Assembly: GCF_900113335.1 (NCBI RefSeq)
Contig: NZ_FOOX01000011.1
Location: forward strand, 62,001 to 126,000
From: Desulfotruncus arcticus DSM 17038
GTDB lineage: Bacteria; Bacillota; Desulfotomaculia; Desulfotomaculales; Desulfallaceae
DNA: 64,000 bases
Reading direction: 5' to 3'
Shown piece after piece: positions 8,914 through 17,713 of the stretch. The translations under genes and the position numbers were made by a program. The notes beneath the pieces were generated by a model, which was given only the letters and a program-made list of their open reading frames with translations, had not been told where the DNA came from and did not search any database. Each line of letters begins with the position of its first letter. Within the stretch, counting starts at the first letter, position 1.

Positions 8914-10239
8914 TTAAACAAAATACCGGTCTAATTTATTTTCAAGCGCTGCGGTAAAACCCACTGCTCTGCGAGCATCGATAACTCCCATTCCCTGGAC
9001 ATTGGGGTCGTACCCGTCAAGCTTTCTAGCAGATTGCATCAATCGGGTTTTAACTTGCTCCGGCGTTAAATAATTGTCGGCCTGGAGCATTTGCGCCACA
9101 ACCCCGCAACAAACCGGAGTAGCCATGGAAGTCCCGGAAAACGAAATATACCAGTTCCCAACCCTGGCTTCTCTATTCTGTTTATCCAACATTGAGCCAG
9201 GGGAGCGCAGGGAAATGATATTGGTACCGGGAGACACTATATCGGGCTTTGTAAGGTTGTCGATTGTCGGGCCCCTGCTGGAAAAATCGTTCACCAAGTC
9301 ATCTTCCAAAATCAGGGTATTTTTATCATCCAGCGCTCCGACTGTTATTATCAAAGGATCTATACCCGGCGTATTAATTGTTTTAGACTGCGGTCCCTCG
9401 TTTCCGGCTGCGGCACAAACAACTATTCCCGCCTCCCAGGCTTTTTCCACCACCTGGCATACCGGGTCATTACGGTATGAGTCGTGGGCGGCGGCCCCCA
9501 AAGATATATTAAGAACCTTTATATTGAAATAATCTCTGTTATCAATGCACCACTGAATGCCTTCAATAACCGTTGAAAACGATCCCGACCCCATCTTATT
9601 CAGCACCTTTACCCCTACCAGGTCCGCCTCAGGAGCCGGCCCCCGGTAAAGATAGTCGGATTGGCTGCCGTTTGAGGCTATATCACCTGCCACATGTGTG
9701 CCGTGACCGTTATCATCATACGGACTGGTTTTCTGTTTGACCAAATCAACAAACCCTTTTATCCTGCCTGCCAAGTCAGGATGATTATATATACCGCTAT
9801 CCAAAACCGCCACGGTAACACCCTTGCCAGTCAGGTGCTGCTCCCAAACCGGAGGTGCCTGAATTGTTGGAGAAGCAACATCTAAAACAGCTTTAATCTC
9901 CCGGTCAAGCCAAATCCTTTTAACATTATGATTGTTTTCCAGAAGGCTGAGGCTCTTAGCATTGACCCTTGTTGAAAAAGCATTAATCACCTTTAGCTGC
10001 TTTTGGATGCTGCACCCGGCAAAAGCTGTTATTTCTTCAGCCGATAATAAACTGACTTTTTTTTCATCTATTTGGACAATAACAGGTACCTTCCGCCAGT
10101 GCTGTTTGATAAATTTTAATGGTTTTTGAATAAAGCAAGGTACATATTTTAACGGACTGTACCATCCTAAAGCGGCCTTTTTTAAAGCCGGGCAAAGCTT
10201 GCTGCTGGAACGGATCCAACTCACCTCGTGAAGCATCAT
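8914..10239 (-). CDS. aprX: AprX-type subtilisin-like serine protease
   Basis: Peptidase S8 protein of about 441 residues without a signal peptide, so probably intracellular. The catalytic triad is complete: Asp in VAVLDSGIYNHPDL (~residue 147), His in DDNGHGTHVAGD (~180) and Ser in FSGTSMATPVCCG (~380), with the oxyanion Asn in AAGNEGP. The N-terminal ~100 residues, the PYDDNGHGTH and GVKVLNK blocks and the overall length resemble Bacillus AprX. The ATG at 10239 is preferred, with GGGGG nine bases upstream. Physiological substrates are unknown. Confidence 0.9.
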   Translation of the reverse strand: MMLHEVSWIRSSSKLCPALKKAALGWYSPLKYVPCFIQKPLKFIKQHWRKVPVIVQIDEKKVSLLSAEEITAFAGCSIQKQLKVINAFSTRVNAKSLSLLENNHNVKRIWLDREIKAVLDVASPTIQAPPVWEQHLTGKGVTVAVLDSGIYNHPDLAGRIKGFVDLVKQKTSPYDDNGHGTHVAGDIASNGSQSDYLYRGPAPEADLVGVKVLNKMGSGSFSTVIEGIQWCIDNRDYFNIKVLNISLGAAAHDSYRNDPVCQVVEKAWEAGIVVCAAAGNEGPQSKTINTPGIDPLIITVGALDDKNTLILEDDLVNDFSSRGPTIDNLTKPDIVSPGTNIISLRSPGSMLDKQNREARVGNWYISFSGTSMATPVCCGVVAQMLQADNYLTPEQVKTRLMQSARKLDGYDPNVQGMGVIDARRAVGFTAALENKLDRYFV

Positions 10240-10420
10240 TATTAACAACCCCCGTATCCAATCTTTTATATAAACTATGCCGATTACCTAAATTTGTTAA
10301 AATAAAAGGCAAATTTTAACAAAGAGCAAGCAAGCTTTAAAAACTGAAACAGTTAATTATTTTAATTGAAGTTTTTTTATAATAAACTTATAGGAGAAAA
10401 GATTTATTGAGGTGATGTCG

Positions 10421-10957
10421 GTGGCAACTATGGCAAGCAGTGTAATAAAAAAAATGATCCTTTATTTTGATGGTGACATTAAGCGTATCAACCATGCCCT
10501 TAAGGTGTATGCGTTTGCCAAAAGCATAGGGGAGTTAGAGGACGTTTCCGGTGAAAAACTACAAATCCTTGAATTGGCTTCAATTTTACATGATATCGGA
10601 ATCAAAGAGAGTGAGAAGAAATACTCATCATCTGCCGGAAAGTACCAGCAAATCGAAGGTCCTCCTGTAGCACGGGATTTATTGCAGGAGTTTAATATAG
10701 GTCAACATTTTATCGACCGGGTTTGCTATTTGATCGGAAACCATCATACCTATACCAGAATAGACGACATAGATTTTCAGATTCTGGTAGAGGCTGATTT
10801 TCTGGTCAACATCTTTGAAGATGACCTGGGCAAAGAACAAGTAAACTCAATCAAACAAAAATATTTCAAAACCAAAGCCGGTCTGAGTTATCTGGATAGC
10901 ATGTATAGCAGCTTGTCGAATTTGTCTTTTGTAACGGGGCAAAGCAGATACCCATAA
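10421..10957 (+). CDS. HD-domain phosphohydrolase
   Basis: Metal-dependent phosphohydrolase-type protein of about 178 residues. The HD signature is ASILHDIGIKES near residue 62, with an upstream His (RINHALKVYAFA), NHHTY near 113 and a later Asp (VEADFLVN). Related proteins hydrolyse nucleotides or second messengers; the substrate cannot be assigned. The GTG at 10421 is preferred because TGAGGTGA lies five bases upstream, although GTG 10412 and ATG 10415 are in frame. The last 70 bases overlap the end of the convergent receiver-like gene. Confidence 0.8.
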   Translation: MATMASSVIKKMILYFDGDIKRINHALKVYAFAKSIGELEDVSGEKLQILELASILHDIGIKESEKKYSSSAGKYQQIEGPPVARDLLQEFNIGQHFIDRVCYLIGNHHTYTRIDDIDFQILVEADFLVNIFEDDLGKEQVNSIKQKYFKTKAGLSYLDSMYSSLSNLSFVTGQSRYP

Positions 10958-11241
10958 GAACCTATTTCACAAGCATCCAGCACATAATCCGGCTCATCCG
11001 AAATAAAAACAACTCTGATGTTTTGATTTAAAGCAACCATTATCCTGACGGTTTTAAGCCATGGTATTTCATCATTTCCGAGACGGACAAAAACAAGATC
11101 GGGGGGTTCCTTTTTAATCCCTTCCAAAAATTCGTCAGGCTTTTCAAAAACCGCGATTACTTTAACCATAGAATTATCAAACAACCAGAGCAGCATTTTA
11201 TCCAGAGTTGCACCTTCGGCATCCAGTATGTATACCTTCAT
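10888..11241 (-). CDS. Degenerate response-regulator receiver domain protein
   Basis: Stand-alone receiver-like protein of about 117 residues (MKVYILDAEGATLDKML, LVFVRLGNDEIPWLK, VVFISDEPDYVLDACEIGSYGYLLCPV). The fold pattern is that of CheY-like domains. However, the phospho-acceptor Asp after strand 3 is Arg (VFVRL) and the conserved Lys before Pro is Cys (LLCPV), so normal phosphorylation is not expected. The ATG at 11241 follows AAAGGATG. It converges on and overlaps the HD gene by 70 bases. A role as a protein-interaction module is inference. Confidence 0.7.
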   Translation of the reverse strand: MKVYILDAEGATLDKMLLWLFDNSMVKVIAVFEKPDEFLEGIKKEPPDLVFVRLGNDEIPWLKTVRIMVALNQNIRVVFISDEPDYVLDACEIGSYGYLLCPVTKDKFDKLLYMLSR

Positions 11242-11450
11242 AAACACACATCCTTTAATGAATTAAATATATAAAACTAAAACTTACCGGGTAATATTGC
11301 TTAAAAGCCTGATTATTATATATCAAAAAATTCTCCCGAAATTCTCCCAAAATCATTCCACAGCAGCAAAATAAAAAAGCTGTCAAACCAGTATTGCCAA
11401 TAGTTTCACAGCTTTTTAGCCATGCTTGTAAAATTATGAAAAATTATGGA

Positions 11451-11488
11451 TAAAAAAGATTCCGGGGCTTATTAAAGCCCCGGAATCT
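11451..11488 (-). terminator. Rho-independent terminator after tRNA-Gly
   Basis: A 14-bp perfect stem (11457-11470 with 11475-11488) and four-base loop, followed on the minus strand by TTTTTT. It lies ten bases beyond the tRNA 3' end. A weaker long-loop hairpin (11374-11417) lies further downstream. Confidence 0.85.
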
Positions 11489-11497
11489 TGTTATAAC

Positions 11498-11572
11498 TGG
11501 AGCGGGTGACGAGGATCGAACTCGCAACCCTCAGCTTGGGAAGCTGATGCTCTACCATTGAGCTACACCCGC
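11498..11572 (-). tRNA. tRNA-Gly (CCC anticodon)
   Basis: The reverse complement folds as a standard cloverleaf of 75 bases including an encoded CCA. The acceptor stem is GCGGGTG/CACCCGC, the D arm GCTC...GAGC, and the anticodon stem TCAGC/GCTGA encloses the loop TTCCCAA with anticodon CCC. The T arm GCGAG/CTCGT has loop TTCGATC. It reads GGG glycine codons. Confidence 0.95.
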
Positions 11573-11664
11573 TTATGTTAAGAAGCATAAATTATTATAG
11601 CATTTTATAATTAAAAGTCAAGTTAGCCTTTTCTCCAATTATAACCTGTAAAATTTGCGGGCGT

Positions 11665-11925
11665 TTACTTAACCGTTTGTTCCTCCAACAGTTTTTGTTT
11701 TTCATGCCGGCGCTTGGCTTTGGTGTTTAATTCCGGGTCATCTTCCCACCAGTTGATGCCGATTTCCCTGGCCTTATCCACAGAAGCCACCAGCAACCTG
11801 ATTTTAATGCTCAGCAATTCAACGTCGGCCAGTGATATTTTGATGTCGCCTGCTATGACAAGTCCTTTATCCAATACCCTTTCAAGTATTTCCGCCAGGT
11901 TAGTGCTCCTTGTTGAATGTTCCAA
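11665..11925 (-). CDS. gvpJ: Gas vesicle protein GvpJ (GvpA family)
   Basis: Minor GvpA-like protein of 86 residues. The LAEILERVLDKGLVIAGDI and ISLADVELLSIKIRLLVAS blocks are the GvpA fold. The C-terminal extension with INWWEDDPELNTK and a charged tail (KAKRRHEKQK) is typical of GvpJ rather than the main shell protein. Members nucleate or cap the vesicle. The TTG start has GGAGGG upstream. It is the last gene of the gvp cluster, right after gvpK. Confidence 0.88.
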   Translation of the reverse strand: MEHSTRSTNLAEILERVLDKGLVIAGDIKISLADVELLSIKIRLLVASVDKAREIGINWWEDDPELNTKAKRRHEKQKLLEEQTVK

Positions 11926-11940
11926 ATTTATCCCTCCGGT

Positions 11941-12288
11941 CTACATTAAATTGCCGAGGGGGCCCAAGTCTATATTCAGTTCCTCACCTTCCAAACCAAA
12001 TACAATTTTTAATTCTTCCAATTTTTCTTCCAATTTCATCAAGGTTAGCCCCACTTTTTCAATCTCTTCATCAGTTAAGGTGCCTCGCTCAACGCGGCGT
12101 AAAGCCTGTTTTTCCATCAGTTGCCTGAGTAACTCCACAACAGTTAATACCAGCTTGGCTAATCCCTGCTCTACATTTTCCGGATCCGCTTTAATTTTTT
12201 GGGGGTATTTCTTTATCGTTTTTTCCAGTTCACCGGCTAATTCTTCAACCATGTCCTGTTCGTAATCAAAATCCGTCACCACGATCAT
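11941..12288 (-). CDS. gvpK: Gas vesicle protein GvpK
   Basis: About 115 residues, predicted helical and acidic. The recognisable GvpK core is ADPENVEQGLAKLVLTVVELLRQLMEKQALRRVERGTLTDEEIEKVGLTLMKLEEKL. GvpK is a conserved assembly factor of gas vesicles. The ATG at 12288 has GGGAAGTG upstream and overlaps the end of the preceding gvpF/L gene by 23 bases, indicating translational coupling. Confidence 0.93.
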   Translation of the reverse strand: MIVVTDFDYEQDMVEELAGELEKTIKKYPQKIKADPENVEQGLAKLVLTVVELLRQLMEKQALRRVERGTLTDEEIEKVGLTLMKLEEKLEELKIVFGLEGEELNIDLGPLGNLM

Positions 12289-13018
12289 CACTTCCCACCG
12301 TGCAGTTGATTTTTACAAAATTATAGGGCGGCCACGGACCGCTCAGCAGCAATTTATAATTCGGATAATTTTTCTTTAAGCGTACGTATTCTTCCCGGAA
12401 CCCGCTTACGTTGCTCCGGAGCAGCAGGTACGCCCCGGACAACATAAGGGAGGGCGTACGCAGGATAGAGCTGTGTGCTTCTTCGGCTATTGCCGACAGC
12501 GGGCTGTGTATTTGTTTCGCATTCTGTGCTGCCATCCGCTGCAGGTACATCTCCGGCGCCCTTTCCCGGTACTTGCGGAGCAAGTATTTGTGACCGGGGG
12601 AACCGGTGTGTAGTTTTTGGCGCAATAATGCCTCCAATGTCTCTGAGTCCGGGAGTTCGACCCGGGCCTGTTGCACATTCCATATAACATTAACCCCCAT
12701 TTCCACCTTACCGCGCAATCTTTGCAATTGCCGCCTAAACTCACCGTCATACCGGTTAAACAACTCCTGTACGCCACTTGCACCGTTAATTAATGTGCCG
12801 AAGCTGACGGGCAGAACTGTAAAATGTTCTAAAATGCGTTCCATAACAGTGTTATGGGCCAGGATATTACCCGTGCGTTTCTCCGCATCTTTACTATCCG
12901 CTGCTGAAACGATCATGCCCAACCCGTTCACCGGCAGGTTATAAACCTGCCTGCCGCTGGTGGTCTCGATAAAAGAATACGGCTGATCTGAATCTATAAT
13001 ACCGTACAAGTACAACAT
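12266..13018 (-). CDS. Gas vesicle protein GvpF/GvpL (third paralogue)
   Basis: About 250 residues of the GvpF/GvpL family. It has the N-terminal MLYLYGIID strand, a TVLPVSFGTLI block near residue 95, VEMGVNVIW near 130 and the signature C-terminus LLSGPWPPYNFVKI. GvpF contacts GvpA before assembly in haloarchaea. The ATG at 13018 follows the stop of the upstream gvpA-family gene within two bases (TAATATG). Whether it acts as F or L cannot be told from sequence. Confidence 0.93.
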   Translation of the reverse strand: MLYLYGIIDSDQPYSFIETTSGRQVYNLPVNGLGMIVSAADSKDAEKRTGNILAHNTVMERILEHFTVLPVSFGTLINGASGVQELFNRYDGEFRRQLQRLRGKVEMGVNVIWNVQQARVELPDSETLEALLRQKLHTGSPGHKYLLRKYRERAPEMYLQRMAAQNAKQIHSPLSAIAEEAHSSILRTPSLMLSGAYLLLRSNVSGFREEYVRLKKNYPNYKLLLSGPWPPYNFVKINCTVGSDDRGDGF

Positions 13019-13019
13019 A

Positions 13020-13202
13020 TTAATCATCCTGTATCACCGGCATTACCTTATCCACCGATGCCAGCACAAGCTGTAATCCAAGGTAGATCAGGTCCACATC
13101 TGCGATTGAAATGATTACTTCCCCCTTGATTACCACGCCTTTATCTAAAATGTGATCTAAAATATCCAGCAAGGTTACATTTTTTTCAGTTAAGCTGCTC
13201 AT
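13020..13202 (-). CDS. GvpA-family minor gas vesicle protein (GvpS-like)
   Basis: Short GvpA-fold protein of 60 residues: VTLLDILDHILDKGVVIKGEVIISIADVDLIYLGLQLVLASVDKV. It resembles Bacillus GvpS/GvpA-type minor proteins more than GvpJ, because it has no long charged tail. The start is set at the ATG 13202 (MSSLTEKN) with GGCGGGG just upstream; the longer frame to 13310 only reads through the end of the preceding gvpF/L gene. It overlaps that gene by 17 bases. Confidence 0.85.
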   Translation of the reverse strand: MSSLTEKNVTLLDILDHILDKGVVIKGEVIISIADVDLIYLGLQLVLASVDKVMPVIQDD

Positions 13203-14322
13203 TTTCCCCGCCACCTTCCAGATCGCTAAAAGAACTAAAATTATAAGGAGGCCAGGGCCCGGTGAGGGCAAAATCAAACCCCAGGTTTTGGTATTTCTCG
13301 CTAAGATCAACTACCCTCTGTTTAAAATCATTTATTTCGCTCTGTCCAACAAGATATACGGCATTTAAGGCCATTGTCTCCAACCGGCCCGTTATTTCAC
13401 TGCCCAAAAGACGGTTTATCTTTCCTTCCGCAACGTATGGCGCAAGTTCAGTATTTACATACCCTGCAATTTGGGTGGCAGTGTTTTCCATTTCTTCAGC
13501 CAACAAATCATCCATTTTCTTTCTGATAAAATATGCAGCCCCGGCCCCTTTAGCTTCGGCCATCCCTTTGGTCTCCTGTATTAGGGCACTGTTTCTTGCC
13601 ACGTACCGGCTAAGCTGCGCTGGTTGGTAATAAATTTTCAACCCCCACTCTTCTTTGCCTTTAAGGCTGGCCAGCATATTGTTAAAATCACTTTCCTTGT
13701 GTGACAGCAGTTGCCTTACTCGCTCATGGGTATGGAAAATGGTACAAAATTTCATAGGAATAACTGGAAAATGCTCGGCAACGTACTGGATAATTTCTTC
13801 GTGCCTGGTAACCCGGCTTTCCAACCAGTCAAGGTTTTTTACCAGCTCTTCCAAGACATCTTCGGAATATGTCTCCACCGGTACGGAACTAACTATTGCT
13901 GCAATGTTGCCGTATTCAACACTTCTAACGCTTCCACCGTCGGGCAGCCCCGGAACTATTTCATTCTTTAACATTAGAGCCGCTTCCAAGGGTGCAATGC
14001 AGTACAGGTAGATAAAACTTTTGGCCTGCCGGTCTTTTTCAGGCCTAGACTCCATTAACCGGTGATCTGTCTCAGTTTTTTTTTCCTGGTCTGTCGCCGG
14101 GCTATCCTGATTGTTTTCAGGAACTAATTTATTAATAGTTTTATTATTGGCTGCAAAAATATGCTCCAGCAACAGCTCAGTAAACACATTGGTTAAAAAA
14201 TCCTGGCACTGTGCAGCGGCCCGCTCCCAGGCGGAATTTTCAATTTGCGCGACTTCTTTGTTCAGCCGGTCAAAGAATATTGTTTTTAATAGCTCTTTTT
14301 CTTCCCGGTTTAATTGTTTCAC
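13186..14322 (-). CDS. GvpF/GvpL-family protein with long N-terminal extension
   Basis: 378 residues. Residues ~103-370 are a GvpF/GvpL domain (FIYLYCIAPLE, FPVIPMKFCTIF, WGLKIYYQP and the closing FALTGPWPPYNF). The first ~100 residues are extra: a helical segment (EEKELLKTIFFDRLNKEVAQIENSAWERAA) and a hydrophilic linker, together not part of the usual ~250-residue family. The extension could add a second interaction surface (inference). The GTG start has GAGGAGG upstream and lies next to the gvpG stop. Confidence 0.9.
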   Translation of the reverse strand: MKQLNREEKELLKTIFFDRLNKEVAQIENSAWERAAAQCQDFLTNVFTELLLEHIFAANNKTINKLVPENNQDSPATDQEKKTETDHRLMESRPEKDRQAKSFIYLYCIAPLEAALMLKNEIVPGLPDGGSVRSVEYGNIAAIVSSVPVETYSEDVLEELVKNLDWLESRVTRHEEIIQYVAEHFPVIPMKFCTIFHTHERVRQLLSHKESDFNNMLASLKGKEEWGLKIYYQPAQLSRYVARNSALIQETKGMAEAKGAGAAYFIRKKMDDLLAEEMENTATQIAGYVNTELAPYVAEGKINRLLGSEITGRLETMALNAVYLVGQSEINDFKQRVVDLSEKYQNLGFDFALTGPWPPYNFSSFSDLEGGGENEQLN

Positions 14323-14323
14323 G

Positions 14324-14572
14324 CTATTCCTCCTCGGACCGTTCTATATTCCTCTCCCTGGCTATTTGGAGCCGCTCAACTAAATCTTCTTCTGCCAGGT
14401 CATATTCTTCCTCTGTAATATCACCAAGTTGCAGCGACGTTTGTAAAGAACGCATTTGATTAATTATATGCTGCTCATCGTAAAATTCTTCCTCTACCCG
14501 CTTGTGAATTTCTTTAAAGATAAAAAACAGGCCTCTAAAAGGAGCTAATAGCAGATCATCTATGATCAGCAT
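14324..14572 (-). CDS. gvpG: Gas vesicle protein GvpG
   Basis: 82 residues from the preferred ATG at 14572. It begins LIIDDLLLAPFRGLFFIFKEIHKRVEEEF, the conserved GvpG opening, and continues into an acidic coiled helix (ITEEEYDLAEEDLVERL). GvpG is an accessory assembly protein found between gvpF and gvpL genes, as here. It overlaps or abuts both neighbours. Confidence 0.93.
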   Translation of the reverse strand: MLIIDDLLLAPFRGLFFIFKEIHKRVEEEFYDEQHIINQMRSLQTSLQLGDITEEEYDLAEEDLVERLQIARERNIERSEEE

Positions 14573-14577
14573 GACAA

Positions 14578-15342
14578 TCACTCTTCCAAAGAGAATTTCA
14601 TATCTATAAAGCTATACGGCGGCCACGGTCCGGTATATTTAAACTCCAGGCCATCGGAATAGCGATTATAAATATCATTTACCGCCCGGTCAAACTCCTC
14701 CTCCCTGGCTTTATCCACCAGGAATGAAGCATTAACAACTATTTTTTCGTTATTAATGTTATCGCTGATCAATACATCGGCAGCAATCTTTTGCAACGGA
14801 TCGATGAGCAGCTTTTTATAATGATTACGCCTATTGTTGGCCAGGAGCTCCAGCTTCTCGCCTAATTCAAGCAACTGCCTGTACGCCACCTCTCCGCCGC
14901 CTTCTTTGGCAACTTTTTCCCTAAACGCTTTTATACCGGGATCTAATGCCTCCAATTCATTCACCAATGCATCTTTTTGCCAAAAAATCTTTAACCCTAC
15001 TTCAATTTTATTTTTGATTTTATCCATGGCAGCTAACGCTTGGTCATACAGTAGTGCAAGCAATTTCATAACTTCTTCGTAACTATCTACGCATGTACCA
15101 AAGCTAACCGGCAGCACATCATAATTCTGGAAAATTGTTGAGATAACTTTTTGATGGGCCATGGCATTTTTCCGCACGGGGTCGTATACTTTAACCGGAA
15201 CCCGGCTTACTGCCACTGCCAGGTCTTGATAATGCAGAGTATAAACTTTATTCCCCTGTCCCCCTATCCCTGTACAGTCAAACTCCTGCGGCTCTTTTTC
15301 GGCAAAAATAGCATACAGGTAATAACCTTTTTTGACTGTCAA
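14578..15342 (-). CDS. Gas vesicle protein GvpF/GvpL (first paralogue)
   Basis: 254 residues of the GvpF/GvpL family with KKGYYLYAIF at the start, YDVLPVSFGTCV near residue 95, IEVGLKIFWQ near 130 and FKYTGPWPPYSFIDM at the end. The TTG start follows GGAGGAGG by about ten bases, and the gene begins three bases after the CDC48-like gene ends. By its position before gvpG it is the best candidate for GvpF. Confidence 0.93.
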   Translation of the reverse strand: MTVKKGYYLYAIFAEKEPQEFDCTGIGGQGNKVYTLHYQDLAVAVSRVPVKVYDPVRKNAMAHQKVISTIFQNYDVLPVSFGTCVDSYEEVMKLLALLYDQALAAMDKIKNKIEVGLKIFWQKDALVNELEALDPGIKAFREKVAKEGGGEVAYRQLLELGEKLELLANNRRNHYKKLLIDPLQKIAADVLISDNINNEKIVVNASFLVDKAREEEFDRAVNDIYNRYSDGLEFKYTGPWPPYSFIDMKFSLEE

Positions 15343-15345
15343 TAG

Positions 15346-17481
15346 TTAGCTTCCTCCTCCCCTGATTTCGCCTCTTTGTTGTTTAAGCTCAAATAAAGCC
15401 TGGTTGAAGTGGCCGCTGTCGATTTTAAACTCAGCTTCATCGGCAGCTCCTTTTTCCGAACGCCCCAGATATTCCCGAATGGCCTGCATCGCCGCCCGCT
15501 GGCACAAATTCCGCAGTTCCGCGCCGGAAAAACCTTCTGTTTCCCTCATCAGAACATGGTTATCAATATCTTTGGCCAGGGGCAGTCCTTGCAAGTGTAT
15601 GATTAAAATTTCGCATCTTTCCTCCGCACCGGGCAAATCCATGCGCAATATCAGATCAAACCTGCCCGGACGCAGTAAGGCAGGATCAATCATATCTATC
15701 CGGTTGGTAGCCGCCAACAGCACAACGTGATGCAGTTCCTCCAACCCATCCATTTCCGTAAGCAACTGGCTTAACATTCTTTCCGTTACCTGGTCGCCCT
15801 GACCACGATGAGGCACCAGTGCGTCTATTTCGTCGATAAAAATGATACAGGGAGCAACCTGCCTGGCCTTTCGGAAAATATCGCGCAGGGCTTTTTCTGA
15901 TTCACCAACCCATTTTGACAGCAACGCCGGGCCTTTGACGGAAATGAAATTAGCGTTAATTTCATTGGCCATAGCTTTGGCCAAAAGTGTTTTCCCTGTT
16001 CCAGGGGGACCGTGGAGCAGTATTCCTCTCGGAAGATCAATTTTGGCCAGCTTAAAGATCTTTTCAAACTTAATGGGTCCTTCAACCGCTTCCTGCAGCT
16101 GCTGCTTGGTTTTTTTCAGCCCACCTACGTCATGCCACTTAACGGGGGGGACTTCAACAGTCAGCTCCCTGGTAACAGACGGTTCAACTTCCTTTAAAGC
16201 TGACTCAAAATCCTCCATAGTTACGTAGATCTTATTTATTATGTCAGTTGACAAATTCGTTGACTGGTAATCCAATTCAGGTATTACCCTGCGCAAAGAC
16301 TGCATTGCCGCCTCCCGGCAGAGGGCTCTTAAATCAGCACCGACAAAACCGTTAGTGAGCTCCGTGATTTTATGCAGGTTTATATCCCTGGTCAGAGGCA
16401 TGCCGCGTGAATGAATTTGTAATATTTCCAGCCGGCCGGCCCGGTCGGGAACGCCTATGGTTATTTCCCGGTCAAAACGGCCGGGCCTGCGCAGAGCACT
16501 GTCCAGCGCATCCGGTATGTTGGTGGCCCCGATGATAATAATCCGCCCCCGGTCCTGCAACCCGTCCATTAAAGCCAACAACTGAGCTACTACGCGTTTT
16601 TCAACCTCACCGGTTACATTTTGCCGCTTAGGGGCAATGGCATCCAGTTCATCCAAAAAAATAATGCTGGGCGTATGCTTGGAGGCATTTTCAAAAATCT
16701 CACGCAGTTTGGCTTCGCTTTCCCCGTAATATTTGTTGATAATTTCAGGGCCGTTGACATGTACAAAATAAGCATTGGCTTCATTGGCCACGGCCCTGGC
16801 AATTAAAGTTTTACCGGTCCCCGGAGGCCCGCATAGCAGTACCCCCCGCGGGGGGTCTATCCCCAGGTGGTCAAATAGCACCGGGTATTTTAAAGGGAGT
16901 TCAATCATTTCCCTGACCCGCTGCAGTTCTTTGGGCAAGCCACCAATATCTTCATAGCGGATCGCAATGTTGCTGTCCTGCGTGTTATCTCCGGCGGCCT
17001 TAATGGTCACACCGGTATCTTTCCCCGAAAGGACAATGCCATCCGGTACGGTATTGACAACCACCAATTCCTGACTTTTCAGGCCCAGCAGGGAAATTCT
17101 GATCTTGTCTCCCTTTTTAACAGGCAGGTCCTGTATGCTATATAAAATATGTTCCTTATTGACCAAACTATGGCTGAAAAGAGGGCGTAAAACAACCTGT
17201 CTGGCCGTTTGGACATCAGTCTTAGCGACAACTACCCTCTCGCCCAATCCGACGCCCGCATTTTCCCTGATAATGCCGTCAATCTGGATTAACTGCCCAC
17301 CCCTTCGATCCGCATGGATGGGCAGTATCCTGGCCGCCGACTCTCTTTTGCCGCGTATTATAACGACATCCCCAACGTTAACAGCAAGCGCTGCCATATC
17401 AGCCGGGTCGATTCTGGCAATACCTCTACCCATATCTTTAGTTAATGATTCTGTAACCTTTAATAAGATCCCGTTTTCCAT
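15346..17481 (-). CDS. CDC48/p97-like double AAA ATPase of the gas vesicle cluster
   Basis: 711-residue AAA+ ATPase with an N-terminal CDC48-type double-psi barrel region (residues ~1-170: [23 protein letters not shown]), a D1 domain with Walker [18 protein letters not shown] and Walker [13 protein letters not shown], and a D2 domain with [17 protein letters not shown] and [12 protein letters not shown]. Both domains keep arginine-finger regions ([20 protein letters not shown]). In archaea and eukaryotes this family is a hexameric unfoldase. Its position inside the gvp operon suggests remodelling of vesicle proteins (inference). The ATG at 17481 is chosen; GTG 17496 is possible. Confidence 0.93.
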   Translation of the reverse strand: MENGILLKVTESLTKDMGRGIARIDPADMAALAVNVGDVVIIRGKRESAARILPIHADRRGGQLIQIDGIIRENAGVGLGERVVVAKTDVQTARQVVLRPLFSHSLVNKEHILYSIQDLPVKKGDKIRISLLGLKSQELVVVNTVPDGIVLSGKDTGVTIKAAGDNTQDSNIAIRYEDIGGLPKELQRVREMIELPLKYPVLFDHLGIDPPRGVLLCGPPGTGKTLIARAVANEANAYFVHVNGPEIINKYYGESEAKLREIFENASKHTPSIIFLDELDAIAPKRQNVTGEVEKRVVAQLLALMDGLQDRGRIIIIGATNIPDALDSALRRPGRFDREITIGVPDRAGRLEILQIHSRGMPLTRDINLHKITELTNGFVGADLRALCREAAMQSLRRVIPELDYQSTNLSTDIINKIYVTMEDFESALKEVEPSVTRELTVEVPPVKWHDVGGLKKTKQQLQEAVEGPIKFEKIFKLAKIDLPRGILLHGPPGTGKTLLAKAMANEINANFISVKGPALLSKWVGESEKALRDIFRKARQVAPCIIFIDEIDALVPHRGQGDQVTERMLSQLLTEMDGLEELHHVVLLAATNRIDMIDPALLRPGRFDLILRMDLPGAEERCEILIIHLQGLPLAKDIDNHVLMRETEGFSGAELRNLCQRAAMQAIREYLGRSEKGAADEAEFKIDSGHFNQALFELKQQRGEIRGGGS

Positions 17482-17496
17482 TACCCCCTGTTTCAC

Positions 17497-17713
17497 CGCC
17501 TTATAACGCCAGTTATTACTAAGTATTCAGAATTCAGTAGTCAGAATTCAGAATATTTTCCACGGTTATACTGTTTTGAATCCTGTCTTCCGAGTAGTTA
17601 CAGATGCTTAATAAACCGCCATGCAGCAAGCAGAGTATGAAAAATAGATACCGTAGGCAAGGCGATCCGGTGGTTTCCCGGAGTAAGCGAAGCACTGGAT
17701 GCGTTCCAAGTTG
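17497..17713. repeat. Gene-free gap with TCAGAATTCAG-type repeat
   Basis: A 217-base gap inside an otherwise tightly packed operon. The left part (about 17521-17555) consists of near-symmetric ATTCAGAATTCAGTAGTCAG units, like those at 22556-22590 and 47652-47685. The rest (17580-17710) has no open frame and no motif recognised here; it looks like inserted non-coding DNA. Confidence 0.5.
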
